DNA of 64,000 bases from Tetraselmis striata. Lineage: Eukaryota > Chlorophyta > Chlorodendrophyceae > Chlorodendrales > Chlorodendraceae. The notes below the pieces were generated by a model. The model worked only from the letters and a program-made list of their open reading frames with translations. It was not told where the DNA came from and did not search any database. Position 1 is the stretch's first letter; each line of letters begins with the position of its first letter. The DNA lies in assembly GCA_006384855.1 (NCBI GenBank), contig VCJN01001211.1, positions 1 through 64,000 on the forward strand. The letters are read 5' to 3'. The translations under genes were made by a program, and so were the position numbers. This document shows, piece by piece, positions 21,775-33,530 of the stretch.

Positions 21775-22366
21775 CCACACACACACACACCTGTTGCGCA
21801 CCTGTAGCCAAATTTGCACGCCTCATGGGCAAGCTGTTGGATATCAGCCAGCGACAATGTAGTGCTTTGCAGGTTGAGGCAGCTTTGGCGCTGCGGGAGG
21901 GGGGGCAGGTGATGCCCGCACTGGTATTCCTTCAGACTACCTTCGCAGCTGCAACTGGACACACGGACGATGCCGCAAGCGCCTGGCTGGCCTGCGGCAG
22001 CGAGCAGGTGCCGCGGCTACAAAGACACCCCAACGCTGGCGAGGGCAGCTGCTTTCTGCGTGCCAGCCAATGGCAGCCACCGCGTGCTGCGACCCACCAA
22101 TGCTTGCAGAGCGAACCAGCGCTCCCTTTTGCTGTGCAGTGCCACATTCCCGCAGGGGCAGGCGGGACTGAGCGTCCTCGCCACGAATAACCACCCGGAA
22201 AGCTCGGGCACAAGGCCATGCCACCCTCAACAGCATGGGCACGAACCGGCTGTACACCATATAAAGCCAGCGTGCCGCGTCCAGCTAGCAGCAGCTGTTT
22301 TGCACATCCGCTATTGCGTGCCAGTGTCCCTTTGCTGCCGTAGCCTGTCACTGCCTTGCAGGCTAG

Positions 22367-22393
22367 CCCCCCCCCCCCCCCCCCCCCCCCCCC
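22367..22393 (+). repeat. Poly(C) tract, 27 nt
   Basis: Uninterrupted run of 27 C in the convergent intergenic region. Confidence 0.95.
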
Positions 22394-22661
22394 TCTCCTT
22401 GTACTGTGCTCCGTTTGGCACCAAAATAGCGACCGGCTTGTCGGACGAGCACCACCCATGCTCTCGGCACAATGTTCGAGATTGATGAATTGATCCACAA
22501 CGAAAGAGGCGAGTAAGACTACATCCATTGCTTGGACATTAGGGCTGATCTTTACGATTAAGGGTTTGCTGTTACCCAACACCCCAAAATCATAAACCTA
22601 AATACCGGCACTCCAATGGTTACTAAGCGCAAGCGAGCAAAAGACGAAGATGTATCAATCA

Positions 22662-24867
22662 CTACCTGCGATTTCCATGTTTGGCAGAATCCCACAGGAG
22701 GACGTCGGCCTCTTTATCCATGTTGGGCTGGGACGGCAGCGCCCTGCATGCCTCGTCCTTCAACTCAGCCCACAGCGGGTGCGCGGTATACCGGATGCCG
22801 TGCGACGCGCACATCACCACAAACGTCTTCCCAGCGGACTCGGGGCGGGCTGCCACCGCCATGGCCGCCTGTCCGCAGGACAGAGTGGGAGCGTCAGAAG
22901 CGTCCGCATCGGAGCCTATACACACGCATTATGTCCAAGACCGGCGGAATGGCCCGCACCGAGATGACGGCTCCACTTGAGGGCCCGACCATCATGCCCT
23001 CCATCTGGGCCATGCGCTGCGCCCACTCGATTGCCTGGGAGCTGTTTGTATGCAGAAACTCTGACACGTGGCCGCGGGGGCCCTCCACCAGAGGGGCCCC
23101 GGGCGCCAGTGACTCGAGGAAGTGCGTGGCCACGCCGGGGCCAATGCCCAGAATGGTGTGAGGGGCGTGCTGTGCGCCCACATGCACGCGCGACTCCGTC
23201 GGCTCCACAGCCATCACCTGGGACCAACGACACTCCAGCTCAGGCCTCTGCAACCTCATGACAGCCCCCGTGGCGCAGGTGCATACCCGTACCTTGATAT
23301 CCGGGTTCTTCTCCGTGAGGAAGCGGCCTGCACCAGCAACGGTTCCACCTGTACCCACGCCAGCAATAAAGTAGTCCATCTTGCCGCCGGTCTGGAGCAG
23401 GGTTTGAGAGGGCGTTGGGATCGACATTAGTGAACATATCCTGCTTATCCTCTGAGGCGACATTGCAGCCACCACCATCGCAGCTGTGGCTGCGTCTTTT
23501 CCTCCATGCCGAGTCAATATGCGGCATGACAACGCAACGCCATTGGAATCTTCTCTGCTGGCAGTCGTGCTCAGACCCCCTTTCAAACTTCTCCACAGAC
23601 TGCCACCTCAAAAGTACCCCAGTAGGCATCAGACCCACTTGCCTAGCAACAGAGAGAAGTCCGATAAGTGCCTGTTCAGCCTCCCTTTCCCATGCTCGCT
23701 CTGCGCCACATGCCTCCAGGAAGTTGGCAGCCGCACACCTGCTCCCAGATCTCAGGTCCAGTGGTGGCGTAGTGGATGTCGGGATTGGCCTGGTTGTAGA
23801 ACTGGTTGGCCAGGAAGTAGTCAGGGTTGGCAGCCATCAACGACTCGGTGTAAGCTCTCAGGCCTGGGAAGCCCTTGGCAGGCGCCGTCAGGTGTACCTG
23901 TGGCGAGGACAGCCAGCAGGTCGATGGCTCAGAGGGCTCACCGCTGTACGCCTGGTTAGGGCGATTTCACCTTCCCACTGATACAGTAAGACTTGGCATG
24001 CCATGCTTAAAGAAAGGAGGAATGGCCGGCACAACACATATGCCAAAGGGGTCATAACGGGTGGTGCCAGAAAGAATATGAGCCGTGAAAGGATATGGGG
24101 ACATCCATTCTATGCCAGTGGCATTTGAAGAATGCAAACTCACTGACCTCAGCTCCGAACTGACGACAGATGGTGTAGCGCTCTTGGAAGGGCGGCAACT
24201 GTGGCATGATGATGATGCACTTGTAGCCTTTCGCGGCGCAGACCATGGCCAGCCCGATGCCAGTGTTGCCGCTCGTGTACTCTACCACAGTGCCACCAGG
24301 CTTCAGCTTGCCCTCGGCCTCAGCTGTCTCGATCATGCTCTGCGGGGAACGAGAAGGTCAGCGGTTGCTCTGTGGCGGCGCAGGTCATCAGCAGTCGCTC
24401 TGTGAGAGCGCATGCCTCAGAGTGTGCCGAGGAGTGGTATGCAGACACCGCATGACAGGTGTGGCAGCAATTGTGTCGGTTGTGAGGTGCAAGGCTTCCA
24501 CCGTGCAGCTAATTGAGGCCGGGCAACGCAATGGACAGACAATAAATGCGCAACAGCGCAGCGGCCGCCGAGTCAAAAGGTGGCACTGAAAGTGCGTTGA
24601 ATATTTTAGAGTGCCTGCTGTTTGGTGCGTTCATCGGGGCCGCGCAGGCCAGGGGGGGTCCTTCAAGTGGGAATAGCCACGATACGGTTGCGGCGACGAG
24701 CCGGCGGGGTAGAGTACCTTGGCGATGCGGTCCTTTATCGATCCTCCCGGGTTCTGCATCTCCATCTTGCACAGTATCGTCGCGCCATTGGCGCGCACTT
24801 CCTCCGGCAACGCGCGCTCCAGGCGCACCAGCGGGGTGTTGCCGATTGTCTCAAGGTAACTCGACAT
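22662..24867 (-). CDS. OASTL: Cysteine synthase (O-acetylserine thiol-lyase), six exons
   Basis: PLP enzyme that makes cysteine from O-acetylserine and sulfide. The exons on the minus strand are 24867-24718, 24339-24148, 23897-23739, 23391-23293, 23217-22960 and 22868-22662. All junctions are GT-AG and phase 0, giving 354 aa, close to the family length. Motifs in order: IGNTPLVRL near the N-terminus; SIKDRIAK with the PLP Lys; [12 protein letters not shown], the substrate loop; [15 protein letters not shown], the phosphate-binding loop; HTILGIGPG; and GPSSGAVIS near the C-terminus. The start ATG lies just before the fold, so no transit peptide is visible and a cytosolic form is likely unless an upstream exon exists. 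Beta-cyanoalanine synthase is a close alternative that sequence alone does not exclude. Confidence 0.92.
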
Positions 24868-25068
24868 CCTTGTCCATTCAGTTTTGTTGACTGAAGTTTG
24901 GCGGATCAGGTGGAATTAGCGCGTAGCGGAGGCTCGACAAGCCGTGTTGTCTGGCTTGTCTGGCTTCGAAGTAGAGAGGAGGGGGGCGATGGGACGAGAT
25001 GATTTCCACCGCGCGATATCGCGCCACAGCGCAGCAAAACGCGAAAGCCGACGGATCCTGTAGTGGGC

Positions 25069-25083
25069 GGGGGGGGGGGGGGG
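25069..25083 (-). repeat. Poly(G) tract, 15 nt
   Basis: Run of 15 G about 200 bases upstream of the cysteine synthase start, in its presumed promoter region. Confidence 0.9.
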
Positions 25084-25130
25084 TGGGCGACGCAGCTGCT
25101 GCAGTCATCGTCCAATAAGTAATTTGTTCT

Positions 25131-25850
25131 ACACCTTTCCACATAAGTCCTAGCCCCCTTTCTCTGCTCCGAATCCGATCTTACGAATAGTAGTGCAGCT
25201 GAATCTAGGGCTTATGACCTGAAATCGTGTAATGTTGCACATTTATATCACCATAGGGTGTAAGCAAAAGCCCTTTGGCGCCCTAACAAGTGTCCTGCAC
25301 GAGTGGCATTTGCGCGACACTGAGCGTTTCCAGTACCCCCACAACAACGGGGGCTGGTGCCCCGCACATCCCGCCGCGCATGCATAGACCATTGCATGGT
25401 GAGACTGCCATGGGTGGACGAGGAAACGTGTCAGCAAAGAGGCTAGGGTATTTTTGGTTGGGGCGGGGCCATATATAGTGGTGTGCGCCCATGCACGATG
25501 TGGCGTGATACCATCGCCGTTGCTGCAGTGCGGCCTTACTTGTGGCGCAGCTCTCTAACTCGCGGTATCTCTCAGAACGATGCGCGAGGAAACGTCAGAA
25601 AAAAAATCATATATAAATACCACTAATAAAAACTACGCAACTACAGCTACGAATTCCACAGTCGCAGCACAGTCGTCCGAGGCCATTTAGGCGCTTTTTC
25701 ATTTTTGTAGAAATGATGTGTCGAAATCTGAAATTGAAATTGAAATTGATTACAACTGCTAGTCTGCTGCATCCACTTTCCCATACTGAGTTGTTCTTAA
25801 GACCTGCTATCTCTGACCATGGTAGGGAACACTAATTGTAATTACAGCTC
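25131..25850 (+). repeat. Dispersed element S, reference copy
   Basis: Starts with the terminal word ACACCTTTCCACATAAG. Contains TGTCCTGCACGAGTGGCATT and CACGATGTGGCGTGATACC, and ends with a GAAATTGAAATTGATTACAA block and ATGGTAGGGAACAC. Related copies: 47770-48150 (inverted), 48160-49710 (direct, interrupted), and the distal part only at 33062-33190 and 53262-53370 (both inverted). The start word is shared with other repeat ends in the window. Confidence 0.6.
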
Positions 25851-26298
25851 AAGCTAACGGCCTTCCTCCAGTGTGCCCAAGCCTCTCCTCCTTCCAGTGG
25901 GCTGAAACTAGGACAGCAGCGCCCCCCTCCTGTCCCTACCTAAGTCAGGCCTATCCCATTCAGAGCTCAGCAAGCAAGCTTAGGCAGCCGAAGCGTCCCG
26001 CCCGCAGCTACCAAGGTGAGATGGGGGAAGGGGGCTGACCGGAATAGCTATGTGGTGCTCAGTATTTACCCACCGCTGAGCCGGCTGGAATGAATGATGG
26101 GGGTTGCAATGCCCTTCGTCATGTAAGTGGGTAGGTGGTGTCTGTGGTGGTTGTGGGAGTCAGCTGGGTGTGTTCTGTGTGTGTGGTGAGTTTCTGGGTG
26201 TGTGTTGGTGTATGAGCTGCACCGGGCACAAGGCTAGTGGTGGGCGGTGTTCTTGAGTCAGCTGGCTTGGGTGTTGCTGTGGTGGCTCGCTCAACAGC

Positions 26299-28744
26299 TT
26301 ACTGGTGGGAGCTGCTAGACGGGCGGGCTGCATCATCGTCTGTTACCCATTCGCCGTCTGAGTCGCGGGTGCCAGAGAGGCGTAGCTTGCTCCTCCTGCG
26401 GTTGCGCGTGGCTCCGTCCGAGCGGCTACGGCCGCTGGGCTGCTGCTTCTTAAGTTTGGCTGTTGTGGCTGCCTTGCCCTTGCCTACTAGGTTGGGCTGG
26501 CTGGGTTGACGTTCGAGCTGGATGGAGAGGCGCTGTGGGTGGCGCAGCTGGTGTGACTCCGCTGCGAGGCTGGCTAGTTCGGCGGCTATTGCGGGTTGAC
26601 TGGCAGGAGAGGACTGTGCCAGCAGCTCTGTGGTTGTGGTGGTGAGATGGTGAAGTTCTGCCAGTCTTTCTGTGGTGCCATTGGGTGCGTGTGCCCTCTC
26701 TGAATGTGCGGGGCACTGTTTAGCCCTAGGGGAGTCGAGGGATATGTCAGCCATACCTGGTGTATCTGCTGCCGCACCCTGGGTGATGTCCACCTCCATG
26801 GCGTTGTCGTTCTCCTCGTAGTTGAGTTCGAGTTCCTCCTCGTCGTCCGCCTGTCCTCCGGGCATGGCGGCAGTTGCCGTTGTGGCTGTGGCTGTAGGCG
26901 CAGGGGCTAGGTGGGCTGCTCTGGGGGGGCGCTCCGTTGCTGCTTCGCATTGATCGATGGCTGCCACTGCGTCTGCAACCGCTCCGCGTCTCGGCGGTAC
27001 GTGCTGGAGCCCAGGGGGGAGCGTCGCGGACCTGGGGTGCGGTAGGGGCTGTTGGGGTCGCTGGAAGTGGCTGTTGGATCGGGTCTGCTGGTGGTGGGGC
27101 TGGCGATGTGTCGGCATGGCGCCGCTCGGTTGGTGCTTGAGCTGGCGCGGCCTTGATCTTCCCGCACGTTGTCGACACTGTCTTGCGCCACTAATCTGTC
27201 TGTCGGTGCTGCGGGTGCCACCGATGATGCTGTGGTGGTGGCTGGGCGGTCAGCTGCAGGGTGAGGGTGTAGATTGGGCCTCCGGTGGCTCGCACGGCGA
27301 GGGACGCTGGGGCAGTCTTCCTAGCCTTCTTACGCAAGCCTAGCGTTGAGCGTCGGATCTGGTTGTGGCCAGTGTTGCCTCCTAGTTCTCCCGCCACCCG
27401 GATCGTCTGGCTGAAGGGGTGGATGAGCAGCTCCGAGGGGTCGAACTCGGACTCCGTGAGGTAGATGACGATGGTGCGGAGGCGCATCGCCCGCAATAGT
27501 ACGACATGGGAAGTGAGGGCCACTGCTAGGCGCAGGGTGTCCGCGAACTCCGTCCTCGTCTTCTTGGCCGAGGGAGATGGCGCATAGGTTGTCGTCTCCC
27601 ACGCGCAGCAGTTTCGGCTCGGTGTGGTGGTGGTACATCTCGACGCGGGCAGCTGTCATGGTGTCCATCAGCCACTGCGCGTGTTGCAGCTCCGGAGGTG
27701 TGTTGATGCGCTGGCTGATGGTGGCTGCGATAGCCTCCGCCAGATACTCCACTGTCGGCAGCTCCAGGTTGACCAGGGGGCCGGTGCAGATCGCTTTAGC
27801 CGTCAGTGCGCATCGGAAGAACTGTTTGGATAGTGCCGGGGGCAGTACTTATGGGAGCGGGGTGGTTGGCTGGTCCGTCCTCTCGGTCCTCGCAGTGTTC
27901 CACTGTGACCTGGATCACTGTTCGGCCCTGCGATTGGTCGCCAAACGGCAGCGCCAACTCTGCGTCGCGGCACACGTCCAGGAGTAGGCGAGCCGCTTCA
28001 GGGTCGAGGAGTTCGAGGCGAACCGAGTCGGCTGAGCGGCGGGCATTCCATACCTCTCGGACCTCCAGGAGGGCCAGTAGAGTGTGGGTCGGGGGGCAGA
28101 TGACGGCGTCGTCTGCGTCTGTGTCGGCCTCGTACTCGGCCCAGGCTCTCACTCCGGCGTCTGCTGGTGTCGCCGCCTGTTGGTATGTCGCCGCTTCGCT
28201 TGGCTGGGGCTGGTCGTACGCTGAGAGGAGGCCCTCCGCCAGGCGCAGCCACATGTCGGCCTCCGTGAGGCCTCTGAACGGGGGGGGCGGGGGGGGGGGG
28301 GGGGGGGGGGGGGGCGAAGTCATACCTGGAGTACTGGTCGCTCGATGTCGTCGAGATGCGGCACTCCGATCAGTCGGGTGGAGCAGCGGCGGCCCTGGCG
28401 GTCGAGGATCGTTGTGCCCTCTCCTGCCCATTGGGTATGTAGAACGCTCACGGCTGTTTCTCTGCGGGCCAGTCGTAGGATGACGGACCCGGTAGTGGTG
28501 GGGAGCCTAGTGCCACTCGGTGCAGTGGGGTCGGCGGCGGTGGGCTTGGGGGGCGGCGAGTCACCACTATGACTGGTAGTATTTGAACGCCGATTTTGGG
28601 GCTGAGGGTGCGGATCAGGTTTGTCACAGTCCGGCCGCGCGACTCCTCGTCCATACCTTGGTGTTGGGCTACCAGATCGCCGAAGAGTAGGGCCACATGG
28701 GTGGCATCGTCCGTGCCGGCGAAGAGGCACGCTGGCTGTTGCAC
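26299..28744 (-). CDS. Hypothetical protein-coding cluster, broken or spliced
   Basis: Minus-strand ORFs at 28744-28320, 28431-27796, 27752-27330, 27523-27191 and 27117-26299 have plausible codon content and read consecutively, but frames change between them. Recognisable words include TEADMWLRLAEGLLSAYDQ, LPTVEYLAEAIAATISQRI and LRTIVIYLTESEFDPSELL. The last ORF is Pro/Ala-rich, with an acidic EEELELNYEENDNAMEVD patch and a basic C-terminus. A CAG/GTCACAG donor and an AACAG acceptor near 27850-27930 would join two of the frames. No family is recognised. It lies between two matching transposon-like ends (25131 and 29829), so an element-encoded protein is possible. Confidence 0.3.
28280..28314 (-). 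repeat. Poly(G) tract, 8 + 26 nt
   Basis: Eight G, one C, then 26 G on the + strand, poly(C) on the strand of the hypothetical cluster. It sits just before TTCAG and could act as the pyrimidine tract of a small intron. Confidence 0.9.
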
Positions 28745-29149
28745 TCTGCCGCCTCGTAGCGCGGCTAGGAAGGTGCCGACCCCAGCGTCTTATTGCTCCT
28801 CATATCTGTCTGTGTCCATGCTGGTTGTGGTGGTGTCCTCCTAGAAGGCATGCTCTTCACGCCACAGTAGGCGAATGCCGGCAGCTGGCCTGGTGGTGGG
28901 TCGTAGTCCGGTCGTCGGACGGTCCACCGTTTTGCAGGAGGATCACGCTACCAGTACCAGTAGCCGCGCCGGCTAGCCCGGATTTAGTACATACGCAGTA
29001 CTTCGCCCGGTGTTAAGGGCCGGCTGGAAAGTGATAAGTTCCGAAATCTGACGTTTGTGGCAACGTGCGGTCAACACGTTGGCGTGAAACTTAACGCCAA
29101 GTGGATCTCAAAATCTGATACACGGTGGCGGGACACAGTGTTGTATATA

Positions 29150-29829
29150 CTTGTGCACGGACCGCCACTCATACTACTTGGCACATGCCCCCCTTGAGCG
29201 ATGCCCACGGCCGCAATGCCGGATCCCCCCTTTCACTACATTATTTCCAACAGCATCGACGCATTAAGGTGCACGCCATTGCCGCCCCACTGGGCTCACC
29301 ATGGCGCGCTATGAGCATGCGGCCATGCGCTACTACTATAGAAAAGCTTTGGCCTACGGCAAGGAGGCCGCGAGAACCCTCTCCCGCTTGAACGTGCAAC
29401 GATCACAATAGCATTTTGCCCATGATTTTGCCCATAAATCATCGCCATCGACATGTGGGGCTTGGTCCAGGTCGTGAATGACCTACTTTTAATGCCCTAC
29501 CTGTGTGGTAGACAGTGATCATACCAAGGGTGATAAGGTATGATTACGGGGGCAGTGGTGTCCCATGCCTATTTATGCACACGAGTGGCGCAATTTGTGG
29601 TTTTGAAGCGCTATCTAGCGCCAAAGTCAGCCTTGCTTTTGCCTGAATAAAAGTGTTGACGGCAACGGCTACCGCGTGGCAATATGGGGTGTATCGCGCT
29701 ATTGCGGCATTTACCCCCAGCCGTACGACCCTGAGCAACACGCAAGCATGCGCGTACGGTCTCAGTGTAGCCGTGCATGGGCATGTGGATCGAATTCGCA
29801 AACCCCATACTGCTTATGTGGAGGAGTGT
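29150..29829 (-). repeat. Dispersed element R, reference copy (inverted)
   Basis: Its outer end is CTTATGTGGAGGAGTGT. Inside are CGAATTCGCAAACCCCATAC and GTCGTACGG.TGAGCAA-like words. The same sequence lies in the opposite orientation at 36581-37165, including the inner GAAAAGCTT..GAGAACCCTCTCCCGCTTG part, and its outer half recurs at 53400-53753. Confidence 0.65.
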
Positions 29830-29929
29830 AGGCGTCTCTGATTCTGCTATTGCACACAGATATTATTACCGAAATATGCGGATTGACAATCTGAGGTTCC
29901 GTAGATTGCTGAGGCAATAATATTCTTCG

Positions 29930-30240
29930 CCCCCGGGAGAGGACTGGCAACACTGAAACCGTTGCAACGTCCCTACGAGCCATCTAGTAGCATCCACTCA
30001 GGGAGAGCCTTTTATGGGTAGGCGACGCTCTTTCATGGTTGATATCAAGCAAATTGCCGCAGAGCATTCTCCAAGACAACGGGGCAGTGACGGACGAATT
30101 CTGGACACTTTTTGAATGGATGGCAGATTAACGTTTAGATCAAACTTGATCATTCACCGTCCATGGAAAAAGTAGTAAACTGCAACACTGCCATAAAAAT
30201 ACCCGCCGGCACTGGCGTACCGGCATGAAAGGTTATGCCC
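29930..30240 (-). mobile_element. LINE 3' terminus, distal part (inverted)
   Basis: The reverse complement of 29930-30115 matches 51380-51556 (CGGCAATTTGCTTGAT, GAGCGTCGCCTACCCAT, ending GGGGGCGAA). 30120-30240 matches the adjoining 51330-51380 (CAGTGCCGG..TTTTGATGGCAGTGTT-like). The next part of the LINE resumes at 31305, beyond an inserted solo LTR. Confidence 0.65.
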
Positions 30241-30407
30241 TATGTTCACAATTGCTTTTAGTTATGCTTTTAGTGCCGATCTAAAGGTTATGCACTATGT
30301 TAAATCACTGATGTAAGAGTATTCAAAGGTCTGCCCTATACCTGTACCTATTTGTACCTATACCCGTCAAAGCGCGCTACTACTGCGACCTGGGGAAGCA
30401 GGTGGAG

Positions 30408-30991
30408 TGTCACAGCCCACGTAGGACTTGGGCCGATTAGTTGTATAGCCACAGATAGTCCTAATAAACCATAAGCTGAGTCTGACAACCCATTGGATCG
30501 TTATTCCACACGGCCAGGAATAATGAGCAGAGATTTAGGAAAAGGAATTCTTGCAGTAGCGGACGAATTTCGGTAACCTAGGTGATTGGCCCGGCGGTGG
30601 TTTTGCCGGCCTATTTATAGTCACTGGTTTCCGTCATTCCGTGCGCTTCGTATTGATTATTCCAATTTCCGCCACTTGTGATGCGTGTAACTACCAGACT
30701 CTAAAACTAAAATCGACGTGTGCGGTCCTAATCCGCGGCCCGTCTCTATTTTAGTAACACACAATAAACTACAGACAGTTTCCTAGCACCTTCGTCTGTC
30801 CGCAGCACAGTAGTGGTAATATTCATTCGCTATTTGCACACACGAGACGTTACTCGCACATGCTATATAGCGTCCTAGATGTTTTAGTATGTTGTAGTTC
30901 CTACTGCTGATACACCACTAACTAAGGCAGCGCCCTATCTAACGCTAGGTGACACCGGCGCGCACAACAATCGCACTGTTGCTAGTACGCA
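30408..30991 (-). mobile_element. Solo LTR (inverted copy of 5260-5814)
   Basis: About 584 bp, diverged from the LTR at 5260 but alignable end to end. On the minus strand it starts TGCGTACTAGC and ends TGTGACA. No PBS-like sequence follows, so it is a solo LTR. Flanking pentamers TGGAG and AGGTA do not match, so no target-site duplication is recognised. Confidence 0.65.
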
Positions 30992-31304
30992 AGGTAGCGC
31001 ATCGGAGGGCAAGGCAAGACCATGCTCGCAGAGATGGATCGGTTCATGCGCACCCTCCGGGGGCCAGAGACGAGCTAGGTCGCACATGGCGATATGGTCG
31101 CAGGATCTCAAGGGCTCTCACGTCTATCATTCTCAACAAGTCGATGAAGCAACATGTCCTAGCCGGCGCCGCGAGCCATAGTGCGCGAGCGGCACCAGCA
31201 ACGGTATTGCGGTAAAGCACTTGGACATGCATAGTCCTCGACCCTGGCGAGTAGCAGTCGGATCGTACTGATATCCCGATGTAAGAATTCATAAACCGTC
31301 TCGG

Positions 31305-31427
31305 GCTCGGCCTATTCGAGTAATGCGAGTTGGGAAAGGCCCCATCCCGCGGAGCAGAACGGCATTTCGGGAGTGCGATAAGTGCGCAACAAAAAATGTA
31401 ATGTGAGGGAGGGCCCGTACGTAAGGG
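31305..31427 (-). mobile_element. LINE 3' UTR fragment (inverted)
   Basis: The reverse complement matches 51205-51320: CCCTCACATT.C, TCGCACTCCCGAAATGC, CTCCGCGG and CCAACTCGCATTACTCGAAT. It belongs to the LINE whose tail continues at 30240-29930. Confidence 0.6.
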
Positions 31428-32217
31428 AAATCATCATGGTAGAAACCGGCCGAACGTGCGGCGTGCGCCTTCGCCCCCATAGCCGGGCTGCAGACGCGCA
31501 CCCCGCGGCTTGGCTGCCCCTCGCCCGCAGCCGGGTTGCCCGCTCTCGAGAGCGAGAAGCGCGGCTGCAAATAGCACTAGCACAACTACTACATATAGCG
31601 ACTTCCAACATGTACTAGCGACTAGTACCTACTGATGCTCTGGGCTCAAGGGCGCCTCACAACATCACCACTCGTCGTCATCAGCGCAACATCGGATCAG
31701 GATGCCACAATCGGACGCCCGTTGCCGCTGCCCGGCGACACGCCCACTACCACGGCGCCATGGCACCCTATTCGCGCAATAACAAGCGCGATAACGCTAC
31801 CCATGTATGTAATAACCAGGGTGGCGCGGAAGTAACATCGGTTCAGGCAATGCATGCGCTTCAGCCTGAACCGAATTCAGCTCCGCATGTCCTGAAGAAT
31901 CTCAATAATTGGCTTGAAGTGCCCGGACTCAAGTCCCCCCTAGAAAATTTTAAAACACTCCAGAAAACTCGTGGTGAACGCAGCTCGATCTAATGCGTAC
32001 AAAACCGATGAGAATCGCACCGTACAACCACACCAAAGTGGTTGTATCTGAAATTTCAAATTGACGTTTTGTCGGTCTAGAACCCGCCCACAGTCACGGC
32101 GGTCTAGAACCCGCCCACAGTTATGGTGCACAACATGCCCACATTTACGGCCCCGGCTCCCGGGAGAAGCGCGTGGCGCACAAACACACCCCTTTCTCAA
32201 CCCGGTCGACCCGCCTG

Positions 32218-32238
32218 CCCCCCCCCCCCCCCCCCCCC
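32218..32238 (+). repeat. Poly(C) tract, 21 nt
   Basis: Uninterrupted run of 21 C followed by TCCCCCCTCGC. Confidence 0.95.
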
Positions 32239-33061
32239 TCCCCCCTCGCTCCGAAAGCTCGCCGAGGGCCAGACCTTGTCCCCCTTCCGGCAGACCTCAT
32301 TCCCCCGCGATACCTCCCCGGAGGCTACTCGCCGCAGGCTATTCATCCGGGACGCTGCCAACAAGTTGGGCCGCAACTCCTCCCACAGAAGACGCATCCG
32401 CGTCGCCAACATAAAGCCTCCCTCAGCACGGGCGGCCCGCTCCACTTCCTCACTCGCTCCGCCACGCCCACTCTCCCCGACGATGAGCACGTGGCCGACG
32501 ATGCTCACATCTCCGGTGTCCCGTGTAGTGACATGGAGGGAGAAGTCGACATATACGCAGACGTAGTAGTGCGTAGATTGAAGACCTCTAACCCCTTCTT
32601 TCCACACACACGCCTCACCGTTCCCTATAGCACACCAAGAACTACCCCCACGGCTAAGGTCACACCCCACTACTATATCGCAAAGATCCCACAAGGCTTG
32701 AGACGGCACCTCATTGGTGGCGGAGACCCATGTACATAGCGCATGGCAATATAAGGCGGGGCGTTCCGGCTACCCTAGTCCGCATGTGCTTCCTCCTCCG
32801 GACATACCCCTCCGGTGGGAATATAGATGGTAACACGGCGCCGCTCTAAGCTATATGCCTACCCGCGCGACGGGTCGAAGTTGCAACTAGCGGACCAAAC
32901 ACCATGTGGGTGCCTGGGGCTCTATGATGAACTGGGCATAGGCGGCAGAGACGCCGCGAAGTCAGAGATAGTAGACATGAGGGGCAGCCCAAGGCTGCAA
33001 CGGAAGGAGGAGGGGTTTGAAACGAAAGAGTACGGTCGGTAGCTAGAGATGCAATACACAT

Positions 33062-33190
33062 ATGTCTCCCTACTACGGTTAGAGATGGCAAGCCCTCAGA
33101 ACAACTCGCTCCGGGTGGCGGAGAGCAGCGAACTACCAGCATGTTGTAATCAATATCAATTTCAATTTCGAGTAGCTCGGGGTGATAAGC
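33062..33190 (-). repeat. Element S distal fragment (inverted)
   Basis: Starts TCTCCCTACTACGGTTAGAG and runs to TGTAATCAATATCAATTTCA, the reverse complement of the 25720-25845 part of element S. Confidence 0.6.
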
Positions 33191-33369
33191 GACTAGGATC
33201 GCGACTAGGAGAATGTATATATGGTGTATGCGCTGCTCGACTTACCTACTCGGGTGACTGCCCGATGAGGTCGGCCTCCTCTTGTATCTCGTCGGCATCC
33301 GATGACGACGCATCGCCAGCGAGGTTGTCGTAACTCCCGCTTCTTGTTGGGTCGTCGCCTCCTGGGTTG

Positions 33370-33530
33370 GGCTGCATCATCTACTGCACTGCAAACTGCA
33401 TAAACTGCAGCCCGCAGTTAAGCTAATGTTGACTGCAGCCCGCACTGCAACCTGCAATGTAGCCTGCCTGCAGTACTGCAGCCTGCAGTACTGCACTACC
33501 GCCTGCAATTATGGAAAGTGGACTGCAGCC
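33370..33530. repeat. CTGCAG-rich degenerate tandem repeat
   Basis: Dense repetition of ACTGCAGCCTGCAGT-like words with variable spacing over about 160 bp. No coding. Confidence 0.7.

Larger units (their letters stand above)
20814..22661. other. Convergent intergenic region
   Basis: Lies between the 3' ends of the pseudokinase and cysteine synthase genes. AATAAA occurs at about 20883, some 70 bases after the pseudokinase stop. ORFs across 21300-22580 owe their length to two poly(C) tracts and show no recognised domain. One stretch near 21860-22000 (ALREGGQVMPALVFLQTTF) is weakly TPR-like and not annotated. Confidence 0.5.

Noticed and set aside
21277..22582. Several ORFs of 100-216 aa on both strands
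   Set aside because: Their length comes from poly(C)/poly(G) tracts read as poly-Pro or poly-Gly. No domain or splice support was found.
5260..30991. A giant 25.7-kb transposon with these inverted repeats as ends
   Set aside because: The repeats are LTRs with TATA box and TG..CA ends, one of them solo, and the DNA between includes ordinary host genes.
30403..30996. Target-site duplication of the solo LTR
   Set aside because: The flanking five bases (TGGAG and AGGTA) do not match, so no duplication is claimed.
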